A stretch of DNA of 64,000 bases from an uncultured Mucilaginibacter sp. (GTDB lineage: Bacteria > Bacteroidota > Bacteroidia > Sphingobacteriales > Sphingobacteriaceae), in the NCBI RefSeq assembly GCF_946479965.1, contig NZ_CAMLHX010000013.1:1-64000 (forward strand), written 5' to 3'. Numbering within the stretch: the stretch's first letter is position 1; each line of letters opens with the position of its first letter. The notes beneath the pieces were generated by a model. The model had not been told where the DNA came from, ran no database searches, and saw nothing but the letters and a program-made list of their open reading frames with translations. Below are positions 9,584 to 19,693 of this stretch, piece after piece. The position numbers were made by a program, and so were the translations under genes.

Positions 9584-9865
9584 AATGGTTATAATGGCGA
9601 TTTCTAACCTCAAAAAAACAGGCAGGATCTTTTAACTACAGACGGGTACCGCCCGTTATTAATTAAGAAGATTATACTGGTGTATTAATTGGTTTACAAT
9701 GCTAAGATGAGGGCATTGTCAGAAAAGAGTGGGGTATAATCTGACCATTTAAGGGGTGCTATCTAACCAAAAAAAAGCACCTAAACGGGTTTAGATTGTT
9801 CTAAAGGGCGTTTTTCAACTGTAAAGCGGTTTTTTTAAAAAAGATGGCATTTTATGTTTGAGTGC

Positions 9866-12800
9866 CTATTTGCCCGAAACGTTAAACCGCTTTTTAAATA
9901 CGGGCCGCTTTTGTCGCATAAAATCTGATGGATTGGAACCAAATAATTTAAAGAATTGAACCCGAAAATATTTAAGATCATTAAACCCGGTTTCAAAGGC
10001 AACCTGGTTAACGTTTAAATCCGACTGGATCAGCAATTCTGCAGCTTTTCGAAGCCTGATGTATCTGATAAAGCTATTGATAGAATGTCCGGAAAGTGAT
10101 TTTACCTTTCTGAATAGATTGGAACGACTCACGCCAAGCTCGACAGCTAAAATGTTAATATTAAAATTCTCATCCGTTAAATGCTGCTCAACAACGGATA
10201 TGCACTTTTCTAAAAACCGTTTGTATTCTTCGGATATAGGAATAGTTGTTGATTTTAAAGTGATGGCATTAAAGAAATAACTTTGTAAGTTTTTACGGTT
10301 TTGGAGTAAATTGGCCACACGTGCCAACAGAATGTCGTTGTCAAAGGGCTTGCTAATGTAATCATCCGCTCCACTTTCTAATCCATCTATCCGGCTTTGT
10401 GGCGATGAGCTGGCAGTTAGCAGTATCATGGGTATAAAATTCAACAAAGGGTCCTGTTTTATTATCCGGCATAATTCAATGCCATTGAGTCCCGGCATCA
10501 TTATATCGCATACAATCAGGTCGGGCAGCTTAAGTTTAGCAATTTCCAAACCTTTATCGCCGTCAGCCGCATTATAGATAACATAGTTCGGCTCCAATAT
10601 ACTGATGATGTAACTTCGGATATCAGCATCATCGTCAATAACAAGAACAGCCTGTTTATCGGTAAACATCTTTTCACCGTTAAAATCAACGGTTTCCTTG
10701 TTTGTCAATAACGGTTGCTGCAACTCTTCGGTTAACTCGATCAGGAGTTCTGAACTGGTGTTTGAGTTAACTGAAGACACCTGCTCAGGGGAATAATGAT
10801 CGAAGCCTCTACGCAATGTGAGTGTAAAGGTTGTTAACTGCCCCGGGGTGCTTTCATATGTCAGGGTTCCACCGTGATCATTAGTAAATTGCTTGGCCAG
10901 GTGCAAGCCAATGCCAAATCCTGTTTTTGTTGATTGACCAGCTCCTTTTGATCGATAGAATTTTTCAAAGATCCTGTCGCCTATCTCCATGGGTATCCCC
11001 GGGCCACTATCCTCAACCTTTATCAATACCACGTTCGGCAACTCTTCTACCAATACATCCACCCGCTTTCCTGCTGAAGCATATTTTATTGCATTGGAGA
11101 TAAGATTATAAAGTATGATCTCAATTTTCTCTCTGTCCCCATAAATCAGCAGATCTTCATTCCGGCATTTAAAGTTGAATTCAAGCCCGAAATTGGCAGC
11201 TTGTTGTGCAAAGCATAAAAACACCTCTTTACATACATGAGCTATAGGCACAGGAGCGATGCTCATCTGAGTAACGCCTGCGTCTGCCTTGCGGAAGAGT
11301 AAAAGTTGATCTACCAAACTTAAAAGCCTTCGGGCATTGCGGTAAATAATGTTGATATCGTTCTGATCCTTTCTGATCTCACTATTCAATAGATCTTTGG
11401 CCGGATTGATGATCATCGTAAGCGGTGTCCTGAATTCATGCGCCACACCTGTAAAAAACTCAAGTCGTTTGTCATTTATCTCCCGTTCCTTCTCTTGCAA
11501 AGCCTTTTGATTATCAGCATTCACACGGGCTAAACTAATTTCATATTTAAGTTTTGTTTCCCGCCACCGGTAGGAAAGATACCAGTAAACAGCCGATCCG
11601 ACAATCAGAATATAAAAAGCATAAGCCCACCAGGTTGCATACCATGGCGACAATACTATTATCGTTAAGGTAGCAGAGTTTTTAGCCCATTGTCCTTCCG
11701 CATTTGTACTGCTAACTTTAAAATGATACGTCCCGGGGCTTAGTTTTGTATAGACAGCGTTTCTGGTTAACCCGCTGTTATTCCAACCTCTGTCCCATCC
11801 TTCAAGAATGTATCGATAATTAATCCTTTCCTGGGAGCTAAATTCTATTGCCGAAAAGTTAATGGTAACGGCGGCGTCGTTGAACGGTATTGTCAGTGTA
11901 TTAATATGATCAGAGCTTCGGGATGTAATATATTGAGGCCGCTCACTTACAGAAATATTACTGACTTTCAAGTCGGTGATCATTAATGAAGGCGTTTTAT
12001 TGATCGGAACTATCTTTTGAGGATTAAAAATGGTTAGCCCGTTAATACCGCCAAATGCTAATTCCCCATTTTTTAAAACCGTAGATGCATTAAATCCGAA
12101 CTCCGTATTTTGCAATCCATCGTTGGAAAAAAAATTGGTGAATGTTTGAGATTTAAGATCAAACCTGGAAAGGCCATTGTATGTACTCAACCAAAGGTGC
12201 CCACTGGCATCTTCTTCAATATTGAGGACATTATTGTTGCAAAGGCCATTGTCTGTAGTAAACCGTTTAACTAGCTGGTGACTAGATCGGTCAAACTGCA
12301 TTAATCCGGCTTCGGTTCCAAGCCATAGCTTTTTTTCACTGTCTTCGTATATCGACCTGATCGGTTTTCCTAACGAAAAAAACTTATGATTTTTATTTTT
12401 TCTGTCGATGTCATACAATCCGTCGAATGTGCCTCCCCATAATATCCCCCGGCTGTCTTCACAAAATGATAGTATGTTTTTTAACGACGGGTCAAAAAGT
12501 ACAAATTGATCATTTTCGCGATCATATTTGAATAAGCCATTATGCAAGCCACTTACCCATAAGTTGCGATTCAGATCTTCATGGAAAAGCCAAAACACTT
12601 TACTTGCGGTTTCTCCTTTTGATTTTAGGCCCATGTAGGCCTTGAAATTCCCCTTCGCTTCCTGGTATAAATTTATACCTCCGCCATAGCTTGCGAGCCA
12701 AATTTTCCCTGAGTGATCTTGAGCAATATTGGTAATAAAGTTTGAACTAAGCGAGGTTGATGCCCCTTTTGTGTATTGAAAATTTTTAAAGTAATTTGTT

Positions 12801-14077
12801 TTTCTATTCCAGATCGACAGTCCACCGCCGTCCGTTCCTATCCAGATCAACCCTTTGGAATCCTCGAGTACGGATTTTACGAAGCTATTGACAAGACTAT
12901 TGGGTTTTGTAGGGTCATGGGCGATAGTAAAAAAGCGATCCTTTAAATTATCTATAATGTTAATACCACCTCTTAGTGTACCAATCCATTTTCGACCGTC
13001 ATTGTCAACAAACATAGCGTGTACCGCGTTGCTTGATAATGAACGGCTGTCAAACCCTGCCGGGAGATGGGTGAAATTCCCAGTAGTTCTATTTAGAATA
13101 TCGATCCCTCCGCCGTCAGAACCAATCCAAATTTCATGGTTGGCCATTGGTATAATTTGCGTGATCCTGTTGGAACTTAGCTCGCCGGATTCTTCTGAAT
13201 ATAGGTGATCGTATCGCTTTGTTTTAAGATCATAATGCCACAAGCCAAAACTCGTCCCCACCCAAATATCCTGATCGTCAACAAACAGGCCGACCCCTGT
13301 TTTTATACTACGGTCAATAGGACGTACGCAGTTATTTTTACGATCATAAAAACATAATCCTTCCCCCTCAATAGACAGATAGAGGATGCCACTCTTGCTA
13401 AAAAAAGTTGTTATTACCCGGTAGTCAAAATGAACGCCGGTTTGATCTTTAAATGGAATTTGAATTCCTTTGCGGTAATTTTGTTCTTTAAAAGCAATTA
13501 ACCCCTGGTCTTCGCTGGCTACAAACATATTGCCCTGACTATCCTTTGCGATATTAGCGATGTAAGTTCCGACGGAACGAGGTTTCTTTTTGCCCGCCCC
13601 GGGCATCGTTACCTGGGTAAATTGCTGAGAAACGGGATCCAATACACTGATTCCCTGTCGTGTCCCAATCCAAAGGCGATGCTCGTTGTCTTCAGCAATT
13701 GTGTTAACGTAGTTATGAATAATGGAGCGCGAGTTCCCCGGGCGGTTTCGGTAAATTTTAAAGTCGTAACCATCGTATCGGTTTAGTCCATCATAGGTGC
13801 CAAACCATATATACCCTTTGCTATCCTGGTATATACAACGAACTTCGCTATTAGAAAGCCCGTCTTTTAAACCTAATTTGCTGATGACCGGTACACCATC
13901 TGCGTAAACATTGGGCAAAAACGCAAAAGATAATACAAAAAGTAAAGGAATAATTTTGCTACTACGCCGCCACGATAGTAATAAAAAAAATATGCGCCAC
14001 GGCTTTATCAATTGAATGCTTAATAGGTATTCTATAATTAAGAACAGATCAAAGATAGAAACAAGTGCCTGATTCAA
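9866..14077 (-). CDS. Hybrid two-component system sensor/regulator (HTCS)
   Basis: 1403 residues, a one-protein two-component system of the Bacteroidota PUL type. After an N-terminal hydrophobic segment come many two-component-propeller repeats (DSKGYIWFGTYDGLNRYDG and variants, to about residue 690), a Y_Y_Y domain (about 725-795), one membrane span (about 812-830), HisKA (AHEFRTPLT, His near 880), HATPase (NLISNAIKYA, DSGPGIP), a receiver domain (phospho-Asp in IVCDIMMPG near 1190) and an AraC-type DNA-binding domain at the C-terminus (GFNDLKYFRVQFFKLFGSNPSDF). The periplasmic sensor should bind an oligosaccharide and the protein then activate the SusC/SusD and enzyme genes. All catalytic motifs look intact. 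Confidence 0.95.
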   Translation of the reverse strand: MNQALVSIFDLFLIIEYLLSIQLIKPWRIFFLLLSWRRSSKIIPLLFVLSFAFLPNVYADGVPVISKLGLKDGLSNSEVRCIYQDSKGYIWFGTYDGLNRYDGYDFKIYRNRPGNSRSIIHNYVNTIAEDNEHRLWIGTRQGISVLDPVSQQFTQVTMPGAGKKKPRSVGTYIANIAKDSQGNMFVASEDQGLIAFKEQNYRKGIQIPFKDQTGVHFDYRVITTFFSKSGILYLSIEGEGLCFYDRKNNCVRPIDRSIKTGVGLFVDDQDIWVGTSFGLWHYDLKTKRYDHLYSEESGELSSNRITQIIPMANHEIWIGSDGGGIDILNRTTGNFTHLPAGFDSRSLSSNAVHAMFVDNDGRKWIGTLRGGINIIDNLKDRFFTIAHDPTKPNSLVNSFVKSVLEDSKGLIWIGTDGGGLSIWNRKTNYFKNFQYTKGASTSLSSNFITNIAQDHSGKIWLASYGGGINLYQEAKGNFKAYMGLKSKGETASKVFWLFHEDLNRNLWVSGLHNGLFKYDRENDQFVLFDPSLKNILSFCEDSRGILWGGTFDGLYDIDRKNKNHKFFSLGKPIRSIYEDSEKKLWLGTEAGLMQFDRSSHQLVKRFTTDNGLCNNNVLNIEEDASGHLWLSTYNGLSRFDLKSQTFTNFFSNDGLQNTEFGFNASTVLKNGELAFGGINGLTIFNPQKIVPINKTPSLMITDLKVSNISVSERPQYITSRSSDHINTLTIPFNDAAVTINFSAIEFSSQERINYRYILEGWDRGWNNSGLTRNAVYTKLSPGTYHFKVSSTNAEGQWAKNSATLTIIVLSPWYATWWAYAFYILIVGSAVYWYLSYRWRETKLKYEISLARVNADNQKALQEKEREINDKRLEFFTGVAHEFRTPLTMIINPAKDLLNSEIRKDQNDINIIYRNARRLLSLVDQLLLFRKADAGVTQMSIAPVPIAHVCKEVFLCFAQQAANFGLEFNFKCRNEDLLIYGDREKIEIILYNLISNAIKYASAGKRVDVLVEELPNVVLIKVEDSGPGIPMEIGDRIFEKFYRSKGAGQSTKTGFGIGLHLAKQFTNDHGGTLTYESTPGQLTTFTLTLRRGFDHYSPEQVSSVNSNTSSELLIELTEELQQPLLTNKETVDFNGEKMFTDKQAVLVIDDDADIRSYIISILEPNYVIYNAADGDKGLEIAKLKLPDLIVCDIMMPGLNGIELCRIIKQDPLLNFIPMILLTASSSPQSRIDGLESGADDYISKPFDNDILLARVANLLQNRKNLQSYFFNAITLKSTTIPISEEYKRFLEKCISVVEQHLTDENFNINILAVELGVSRSNLFRKVKSLSGHSINSFIRYIRLRKAAELLIQSDLNVNQVAFETGFNDLKYFRVQFFKLFGSNPSDFMRQKRPVFKKRFNVSGK

Positions 14078-14098
14078 TAACAGCGGTTGCGACTAAAA

Positions 14099-14254
14099 TT
14101 ATTTCTTTTTTTCAGACGGTTGAACTATTTCCCGGAGTATAGATTGCCAGTGCGCCGCGATCTGCTGCTCGCTCACTTTTAATTTTATGATCTCGAGTTG
14201 TAAAGGATCGGGTTCCGTCAAATCCTTTTTTTCTGTTTTTTTTATTGAATTCAT
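14099..14254 (-). CDS. Small hypothetical protein, 51 residues
   Basis: An ATG-started frame of 51 residues, charged and helix-forming, beginning MNSIKKTEKKDLTEPDP and ending EIVQPSEKKK. It has no signal peptide or membrane span. It fills the gap between the FucP-like importer (46 nt away) and the HTCS (21 nt away), all on the minus strand. I do not recognise it. Codon use resembles its neighbours, and the amphipathic LQLEIIKLKVSEQQIAAHWQSIL stretch looks protein-like rather than random, but it could be a chance frame. Confidence 0.4.
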   Translation of the reverse strand: MNSIKKTEKKDLTEPDPLQLEIIKLKVSEQQIAAHWQSILREIVQPSEKKK

Positions 14255-14300
14255 CTGGTAGAATCAAATATACTGAATTGATTGTCTTAGTAATGTGCTT

Positions 14301-15539
14301 TTAAATGGCTTTAACACGGTAGAATTTCGCTCCATATAAAAAAATTACCGTGTAACAAACAATTGGTAAGTAATACGCGTGCGCAACACTTTTATTAGCA
14401 ATTTCACCCATTATAGTTGGAAAAATTGCTCCTCCGACCACGCCCATAGCTATAAATGACGATCCCTGTTGAGTGCGTTTCCCCAAATTTTTAATGCCAA
14501 GGCTAAAAATAGTGGGAAACATGATGCTGAAAAAGAAATTGATCATCAGCAAAGCAGTATAGGAGATCCAGCCCGCACCCTGGGCAACAGTAAGGCACAT
14601 TAATATGCTGCCGCAGGAAAACAACGCAAGTAATTTATTGGGGGCCACATAGCTCATTAACCAGGTTCCCACAATTCTGCCCAACGCCATCATTCCCATA
14701 AAAACGATCATGAAATAACCTGCTTTTTCGTTGCTGAAATGCATAACCTCGACGCCGTAATTTATAAAATATGCCCAGGTACCTGCTTGCGCGGCAACAT
14801 TAAAGAATTGCGCGGCAACTGCCCATTTAAAATGGGTATGTTGAAATAATTTTTTATCGGCACGCACGTCTATATGTTCCGTTACCAATTTTAGATTTGC
14901 GTTGTCGCTATGTGCGTCTTCTAATTGAGGAATCTTGAGAAATAAAAAGGCTAATGCAATAAGCAGGATGACCACCCCAATTGCTACGTAAAGTATTTTA
15001 ACCGAACCAAGGTCCGGTAATGATATTGGGTTAGCGCCAAGTAAAAAGTAAGTGCCCAAAGCCGGCCCAATCATGGTTCCGATGGCGTTAAAAGCCTGAG
15101 CAAAATTAACGCGCTGATCACTGCGTTGTTGATCCCCCAATGCAGCGGCAAAAGGATGGGCTACTGTTTCCAATGTTGCCATACCGCAGCCCATAACAAA
15201 TAGTGCAATCCTAAAAAAAGTAAATGAAACGGCATTAGCAGCCGGCACAAACAAAAATAAGCCGATAGCAAACAAGCAAAGCCCCAAAATAACACCGGGT
15301 TTATATCCGAATTTTTTTAAGAAAAATCCTGCCGGAATACTCATAACGAAATACGCTCCGAAAACAGAGAACTGAATTAGTCCGGATTGTGATTTAGAGA
15401 GATGAAGTACGTTTTGAAAATGTTTATTTAAAACATCACTCATTGAATGCAGGAGGCCCCACATAAGGAATAAAGAGGTTACAAAGGTAAATGTGATAAT
15501 AAACCTTTTTTCGGTTAAAGCGGGTTGTTGTGGTTCCAT
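14301..15539 (-). CDS. FucP-like MFS sugar transporter
   Basis: About 412 residues from the ATG at 15539 (MEPQQPALTEKRF), with twelve predicted membrane helices. It resembles the L-fucose/glucose/galactose:H+ symporter family: LFLMWGLLHSMSDVLNKHFQ in helix 1, and the ETVAHPFAAALG and NFAQAFNAIGTMIGPALGT segments in the N-terminal half. It would import a monosaccharide or small acid sugar across the inner membrane. Its start is only one base from the stop codon of the ROK kinase, so the two are translationally linked and probably serve the same sugar. The substrate cannot be read from sequence; hexose or uronate are both plausible in this PUL. Confidence 0.87.
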   Translation of the reverse strand: MEPQQPALTEKRFIITFTFVTSLFLMWGLLHSMSDVLNKHFQNVLHLSKSQSGLIQFSVFGAYFVMSIPAGFFLKKFGYKPGVILGLCLFAIGLFLFVPAANAVSFTFFRIALFVMGCGMATLETVAHPFAAALGDQQRSDQRVNFAQAFNAIGTMIGPALGTYFLLGANPISLPDLGSVKILYVAIGVVILLIALAFLFLKIPQLEDAHSDNANLKLVTEHIDVRADKKLFQHTHFKWAVAAQFFNVAAQAGTWAYFINYGVEVMHFSNEKAGYFMIVFMGMMALGRIVGTWLMSYVAPNKLLALFSCGSILMCLTVAQGAGWISYTALLMINFFFSIMFPTIFSLGIKNLGKRTQQGSSFIAMGVVGGAIFPTIMGEIANKSVAHAYYLPIVCYTVIFLYGAKFYRVKAI

Positions 15540-15540
15540 A

Positions 15541-16425
15541 TTAAATTTTTGCCCAGGATTTAACACTGCCGAAAAGAGCCGCAGCGCCTATTAGCGCGGC
15601 TTCTTCGCCTAACTCTCCTGTAATAATTTCGAACCCTAATTGCTTTTGTAAATTGGGTAAAAACAGTTGGGACGCTTTAGCTATATTACCGCAAATCAGC
15701 AAAACATTAGGATTGCTTTGCTTTGTGGCTTTTATTAAAAATTCGGCGAGATTATTGGAAAACTGTTGAAACACTTCCCTTGCAATAACGCTCTTTTCTG
15801 CAATTATCGCCAGTTCTTTCACGCCGGAAATTGAAGCCCCGGTGAGCTGATGATAGCGTTTAACAAACCAGCGGGTAGAAAAATAATCATCGGCAATGCT
15901 GTCTTTGTAGCCTGTGCCGCCCCAGTTAAGGTCGCGGGCAACTCTTTCCTCGAATATTGCAGAACCTAGTCCAGTTCCTAGTGTGATTCCAATAACCCGC
16001 TGGTAATTTCTACAAGACCCGTTAAAAACTTCTCCGGCAATTGTAGCTTCAGCATCGTTTCTGAAAAGAACCCTTTGTGGCGCAAAATCAAATGTATTGG
16101 CCATAATAGTTTTTATATCAAGTTCAAAAAGAGATTCATATTTATTAAGGCCACGGATATAGGATATGCCATTTACATAATTAAAGGGACCTGGCATGGC
16201 AAACGCCATCCCGCCAACGGGGCGATGAAATCTTCTAAGGGTTTCTTTAATTGTCCCTATCCAGACATTTAAAATAGTTTGTGAGTTGCTTTTGCTGTCT
16301 AATTCATTCCTGATCAATGTGGAATGTATCACAGCACCATCTTCAACATCGCATATGGCCGCTGTGATGTGCGATCCGCCGATATCAACACTTAGTATAT
16401 ATTTATAAGAGGAATTTAAATTCAT
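15541..16425 (-). CDS. ROK-family sugar kinase
   Basis: 294 residues. The ATP-binding DIGGSHITAAICD at the N-terminus, the catalytic RNDAEATIAGE and the LGTGLGSAIF segment are ROK hallmarks. There is no N-terminal helix-turn-helix, so it is a kinase rather than a repressor. It lacks an obvious intact ROK zinc motif (the cysteine-rich GxGCxGCxE stretch), as in several Bacteroidota members. It likely phosphorylates the sugar brought in by the adjacent FucP-like importer, and follows the GH88 gene by 48 nt in the same direction, forming a GH88-ROK-MFS operon. Confidence 0.85.
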   Translation of the reverse strand: MNLNSSYKYILSVDIGGSHITAAICDVEDGAVIHSTLIRNELDSKSNSQTILNVWIGTIKETLRRFHRPVGGMAFAMPGPFNYVNGISYIRGLNKYESLFELDIKTIMANTFDFAPQRVLFRNDAEATIAGEVFNGSCRNYQRVIGITLGTGLGSAIFEERVARDLNWGGTGYKDSIADDYFSTRWFVKRYHQLTGASISGVKELAIIAEKSVIAREVFQQFSNNLAEFLIKATKQSNPNVLLICGNIAKASQLFLPNLQKQLGFEIITGELGEEAALIGAAALFGSVKSWAKI

Positions 16426-16473
16426 TTAATTTTTATAAGCGGGTTCCCATAAAATACGCGGGAGAATGGTTAA

Positions 16474-17688
16474 TCATTGTTTTATAAGTGGAAGATGGGA
16501 TCTTAATTTCTGAAGCCTGATTGTGGCTTCCAAAAAATAGTAATCAGCATAAATAATGGAAGCATCTATTTCCGATCCTTTAGGCTGATGGCCTGTTGAA
16601 TGTAGTAAGAACGATGTGTTTTGATCTTTGGCCAGATATGGGTCATGCGAAAGCGCAGCTAACATACGTTCGGCCTGCTTACGGTAATAAGCTGCCTTCG
16701 CTTTGTTTTTAACCAGTGTAGACAGTTCCAATAGGGCGGAAGATGTAATACAGGCTGCGGAGGCATCCTTGGGAGCAAGCGGGATAGATGGATCATCGAA
16801 GTCCCAAAAAGGTATTCCATCTGCCGGCAGTTTGTTTAAATATATGTCGGCGACTTGCTGAGCCAACTTTAAGAACTCCGGCTTCCGGGTTTCCCTGTAA
16901 CACATGGTATAACCATAAATTGCCCAGGATTGTCCGCGTGCCCACATACTATTGTCCGAAAATCCCTGATGGGTAACCCCCTTGATTTTCTTTCCTGAAA
17001 GCGTGTCGTAAACAACGACATGATATGCACTGAAATCAGGCCGAAAGTGATTTTGCATTGTTGTATTGGCATGCTGCACGGCAATATCGTAAAGCCGATG
17101 ATTACCGCCATTTTTAGCGGCCCAAAACAAAAGCTCCAGGTTCATCATATTGTCGATAATAGTATTATGGGGCCAATTTTGCTGCTTTACCATGCCAGGC
17201 CACGATAATATAGTGCCCACTTTCGGATTATAAAGGGTCGCTAAAGAATCAGCAGCAGCGAGGATAATCTTTTTATAAGCCGGATTTCCTGTTAAACGAT
17301 ATCCGTTTCCATAACTGTTATAAATCATAAAACCAAGATCGTGATCAAATCCCCTGGCGCTGACCAATGGCGCAAGTTCAGCGGTATATTGTTCAGCCGC
17401 CGCGCGCCATTTAGGATCTTTTGTATCCTCAAACAAATACCATAATATTCCCGGCCAAAAGCCACTGCACCAGTCGCGGTAATCTGTATATCGCCAATTT
17501 TTCTGCGGTTTTTCTATGCTTCGGGGAAGGTTGCGCGGCCCCTGGGGTATTTCATTCAGGGTCTTTTGCGCTTGCACAGTGCAATATTTGATAATCTGAT
17601 CAGGTTTAACTGTCTGACTTTGGCTGAAATGCGGAAACGCCAAAAAAACGACCAAGAGTGTTAATCTTACCCATAATTTAACAGCCAT
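16474..17688 (-). CDS. GH88 unsaturated glucuronyl/galacturonyl hydrolase
   Basis: 404 residues from the ATG at 17688, chosen because the signal peptide (MAVKLWVRLTLLVVFLAF) starts there; an upstream in-frame start at 17760 would bury it. The (alpha/alpha)6 toroid carries the two essential Asp residues in FDHDLGFMIYNSYG (about 114) and IIDNMMNLELLFWAA (about 179), and the WSDNSMWARGQSWAIYG-like segment. GH88 hydrates the 4,5-double bond of unsaturated uronates left by lyases, releasing the non-reducing sugar; the product feeds KduI. It is periplasmic and fits directly between the lyase at 2724 and kduI/kduD. Confidence 0.9.
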   Translation of the reverse strand: MAVKLWVRLTLLVVFLAFPHFSQSQTVKPDQIIKYCTVQAQKTLNEIPQGPRNLPRSIEKPQKNWRYTDYRDWCSGFWPGILWYLFEDTKDPKWRAAAEQYTAELAPLVSARGFDHDLGFMIYNSYGNGYRLTGNPAYKKIILAAADSLATLYNPKVGTILSWPGMVKQQNWPHNTIIDNMMNLELLFWAAKNGGNHRLYDIAVQHANTTMQNHFRPDFSAYHVVVYDTLSGKKIKGVTHQGFSDNSMWARGQSWAIYGYTMCYRETRKPEFLKLAQQVADIYLNKLPADGIPFWDFDDPSIPLAPKDASAACITSSALLELSTLVKNKAKAAYYRKQAERMLAALSHDPYLAKDQNTSFLLHSTGHQPKGSEIDASIIYADYYFLEATIRLQKLRSHLPLIKQ

Positions 17689-17836
17689 GTGCAAATTCGA
17701 TGTGATGATTGAATTAAACATATTATAAATGAGACAAGAGAGTTGGCTTTTAATACTCATTGTTTAGGGGAAAGAGGCAACAAATTACAAATTTCCGTTC
17801 AAAGACAATATCGACCAGATTAGCCGATCATAAAAA

Positions 17837-17864
17837 AAGTGCTGCCTGATGCCAGGCAGCACTT
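17837..17864 (-). terminator. Strong terminator after SusD
   Basis: Perfect 12-bp stem (AAGTGCTGCCTG with its complement) and a 4-nt loop. On the minus strand it is followed by a run of seven T. It lies 10 nt after the SusD stop and closes the SusC-SusD operon. Confidence 0.92.
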
Positions 17865-17873
17865 CGGGCTTAA

Positions 17874-19682
17874 TTACCAACCCGGATTTGGCACCAGGGC
17901 CGGGTTTAATGTCATCTGTTGTGTGGGAATTGGATAGAGATAATTTTTTTCCGTAAAACTCCGTGCCGTATTATCTAAAATTAACTGTCCATTCGCGTCT
18001 TTAGCATTCGTTGGAGCAGGAGCTAAAGGATTCGGTCCAAGCTGGGCTTGTGTGCCGGTATACTTTATACCTACCGGCCATGGGCTCACAAATGCGGGGG
18101 CGTTACCGTAAGCCGTTCCGCCCACGTTGGTAACTAGATCTGTTGCAGCGCTATGCCAGCGCTTGATATCATCAAACCTGAAACCCTCGTAGTAAAGTTC
18201 AATAAAACGTTCACGCCTTATTTCCGTCCTGAAATCCAGGCCATTTGTTGTAACAAACGCATTGCTTAGGCGTGGCATTGTTTTATTGACGCGTAAACGT
18301 ACCAGGTTAATTGATTTGTCCAGATCGGCATCGCTTATCACGCCATTGCGTTCATAAATAGCTTCCGCATAATTGAGCAATACTTCAGCATATCTTAACA
18401 CTGGATAATCCTCTGATTCCTTGGTGTCCGGAACGTTTCTTTCGCTTACCCATTTTTGATTGGTGTAACCTCCAATTTGAATCGTTTTACCTAAAGACAA
18501 AGCTATATCTGCGGCATCGTTTAACCACGTTACCCGGTAATTGGCGTTTCCATACCAGTAATGCATATTGTTAACTCTAATGGTGTAGCGTAAACGGTTG
18601 TCGCGGTTGATGAACTCTGAACCATAAGTTTGAAAACCTTGAAATTGCGGCGATTTTTCTATTGGCAACCCATCCTGACATAGAAATGCATTGACGAATT
18701 TATGCTGCGGGCCTATTTGCGTTCCCTGGCGGCTAATGTTAGTGCCAATCGCTTTGCTAACATCGTCATACCGATACGCGATCAAATATTCGTGATTGGC
18801 GGATTTGCTTACACCGGCGGGATTAGATTTAGGGTTTTCAAGAATAAATAAATATTTCAGTGCAGAATCACCTAATATAGTGCTGTTACCTCCTAAGGCG
18901 TTAGAGGCCGGTGTACCAAATAACGCAAATTGATTGCTGGTTATAGCGGCGTTTGAAGCGGCCGCAGATTTGTCTAACAGCATATTTGACCGCGTACCAT
19001 CTATGTTTCTGAATTTTAACCATGTACCTTCGTATAAAGCAACACGTCCTAAGAATGCCTGCGCTGCGGGGCGGCTTATGCGCCCAAAGTCTGCAGAGGT
19101 TACCGGCAAGGAGGCCGGAAGATTTGGAATCGCTGCTTCCAGATCGGCGACGATCTGGTCGGCTACTGCATCTCTTGACGCTCTTGCCGCATATAATTCA
19201 GGAGATTCGAGTCCAAGCGTTTTGGTGATCAGTGGTACACCACCAAATAGCTGCAAGAGATCGAAATAACAGTAAGCCCTGAAAAATTTGGCTTCAGCAA
19301 CAAACTGAGCAATCGCAGCCTGGTCCGGGTAAGTAGCTGCTTTTTCCAATAAATAATTACAATTACGTATTCGCGAATAATTATTATTCCAGCTGCCATC
19401 GCTGGCAGGCACAGCATTGGTGCCCGCGCCAAAAGCGCCGCCACCACCAAAAACGTCAGCACGGCCGTCATAGTGTGGATTGTCACCCAATGAATTCCCG
19501 AAATTGCGCAGGTAACCATAATATTGATTAGCAAAGGTTTTAAAATCATTTGCCGATTTAAAATAGGCAGCTTCAGATAACTGATCCTGCGGTTTAAGGT
19601 CAAGTGCCTTATTACAACTCAATAGTCCTGCAATTGATAGCGTTAACAGGATGTAAAATGATTTGTGATATATCTTTTTCAT
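17874..19682 (-). CDS. susD: SusD/RagB-family surface glycan-binding lipoprotein
   Basis: 602 residues. Signal peptide with lipobox GLLSC, lipidated Cys at residue 23, followed by the SusD start NKALDLKPQDQLSEAAYF and TPR-like helices (FVAEAKFFRAYCYFDLLQLFGGVPL). The C-terminal part contains RRERFIELYYEGFRFDDIKRW, a diagnostic SusD segment. It forms the lid of the outer-membrane SusCD transporter and binds the glycan on the cell surface. It starts 11 nt after the SusC stop and its transcript ends at the terminator at 17837-17864. Glycan specificity is inferred only from neighbours (uronic-acid containing). Confidence 0.95.
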   Translation of the reverse strand: MKKIYHKSFYILLTLSIAGLLSCNKALDLKPQDQLSEAAYFKSANDFKTFANQYYGYLRNFGNSLGDNPHYDGRADVFGGGGAFGAGTNAVPASDGSWNNNYSRIRNCNYLLEKAATYPDQAAIAQFVAEAKFFRAYCYFDLLQLFGGVPLITKTLGLESPELYAARASRDAVADQIVADLEAAIPNLPASLPVTSADFGRISRPAAQAFLGRVALYEGTWLKFRNIDGTRSNMLLDKSAAASNAAITSNQFALFGTPASNALGGNSTILGDSALKYLFILENPKSNPAGVSKSANHEYLIAYRYDDVSKAIGTNISRQGTQIGPQHKFVNAFLCQDGLPIEKSPQFQGFQTYGSEFINRDNRLRYTIRVNNMHYWYGNANYRVTWLNDAADIALSLGKTIQIGGYTNQKWVSERNVPDTKESEDYPVLRYAEVLLNYAEAIYERNGVISDADLDKSINLVRLRVNKTMPRLSNAFVTTNGLDFRTEIRRERFIELYYEGFRFDDIKRWHSAATDLVTNVGGTAYGNAPAFVSPWPVGIKYTGTQAQLGPNPLAPAPTNAKDANGQLILDNTARSFTEKNYLYPIPTQQMTLNPALVPNPGW

Positions 19683-19693
19683 TTTTAGTCAGA

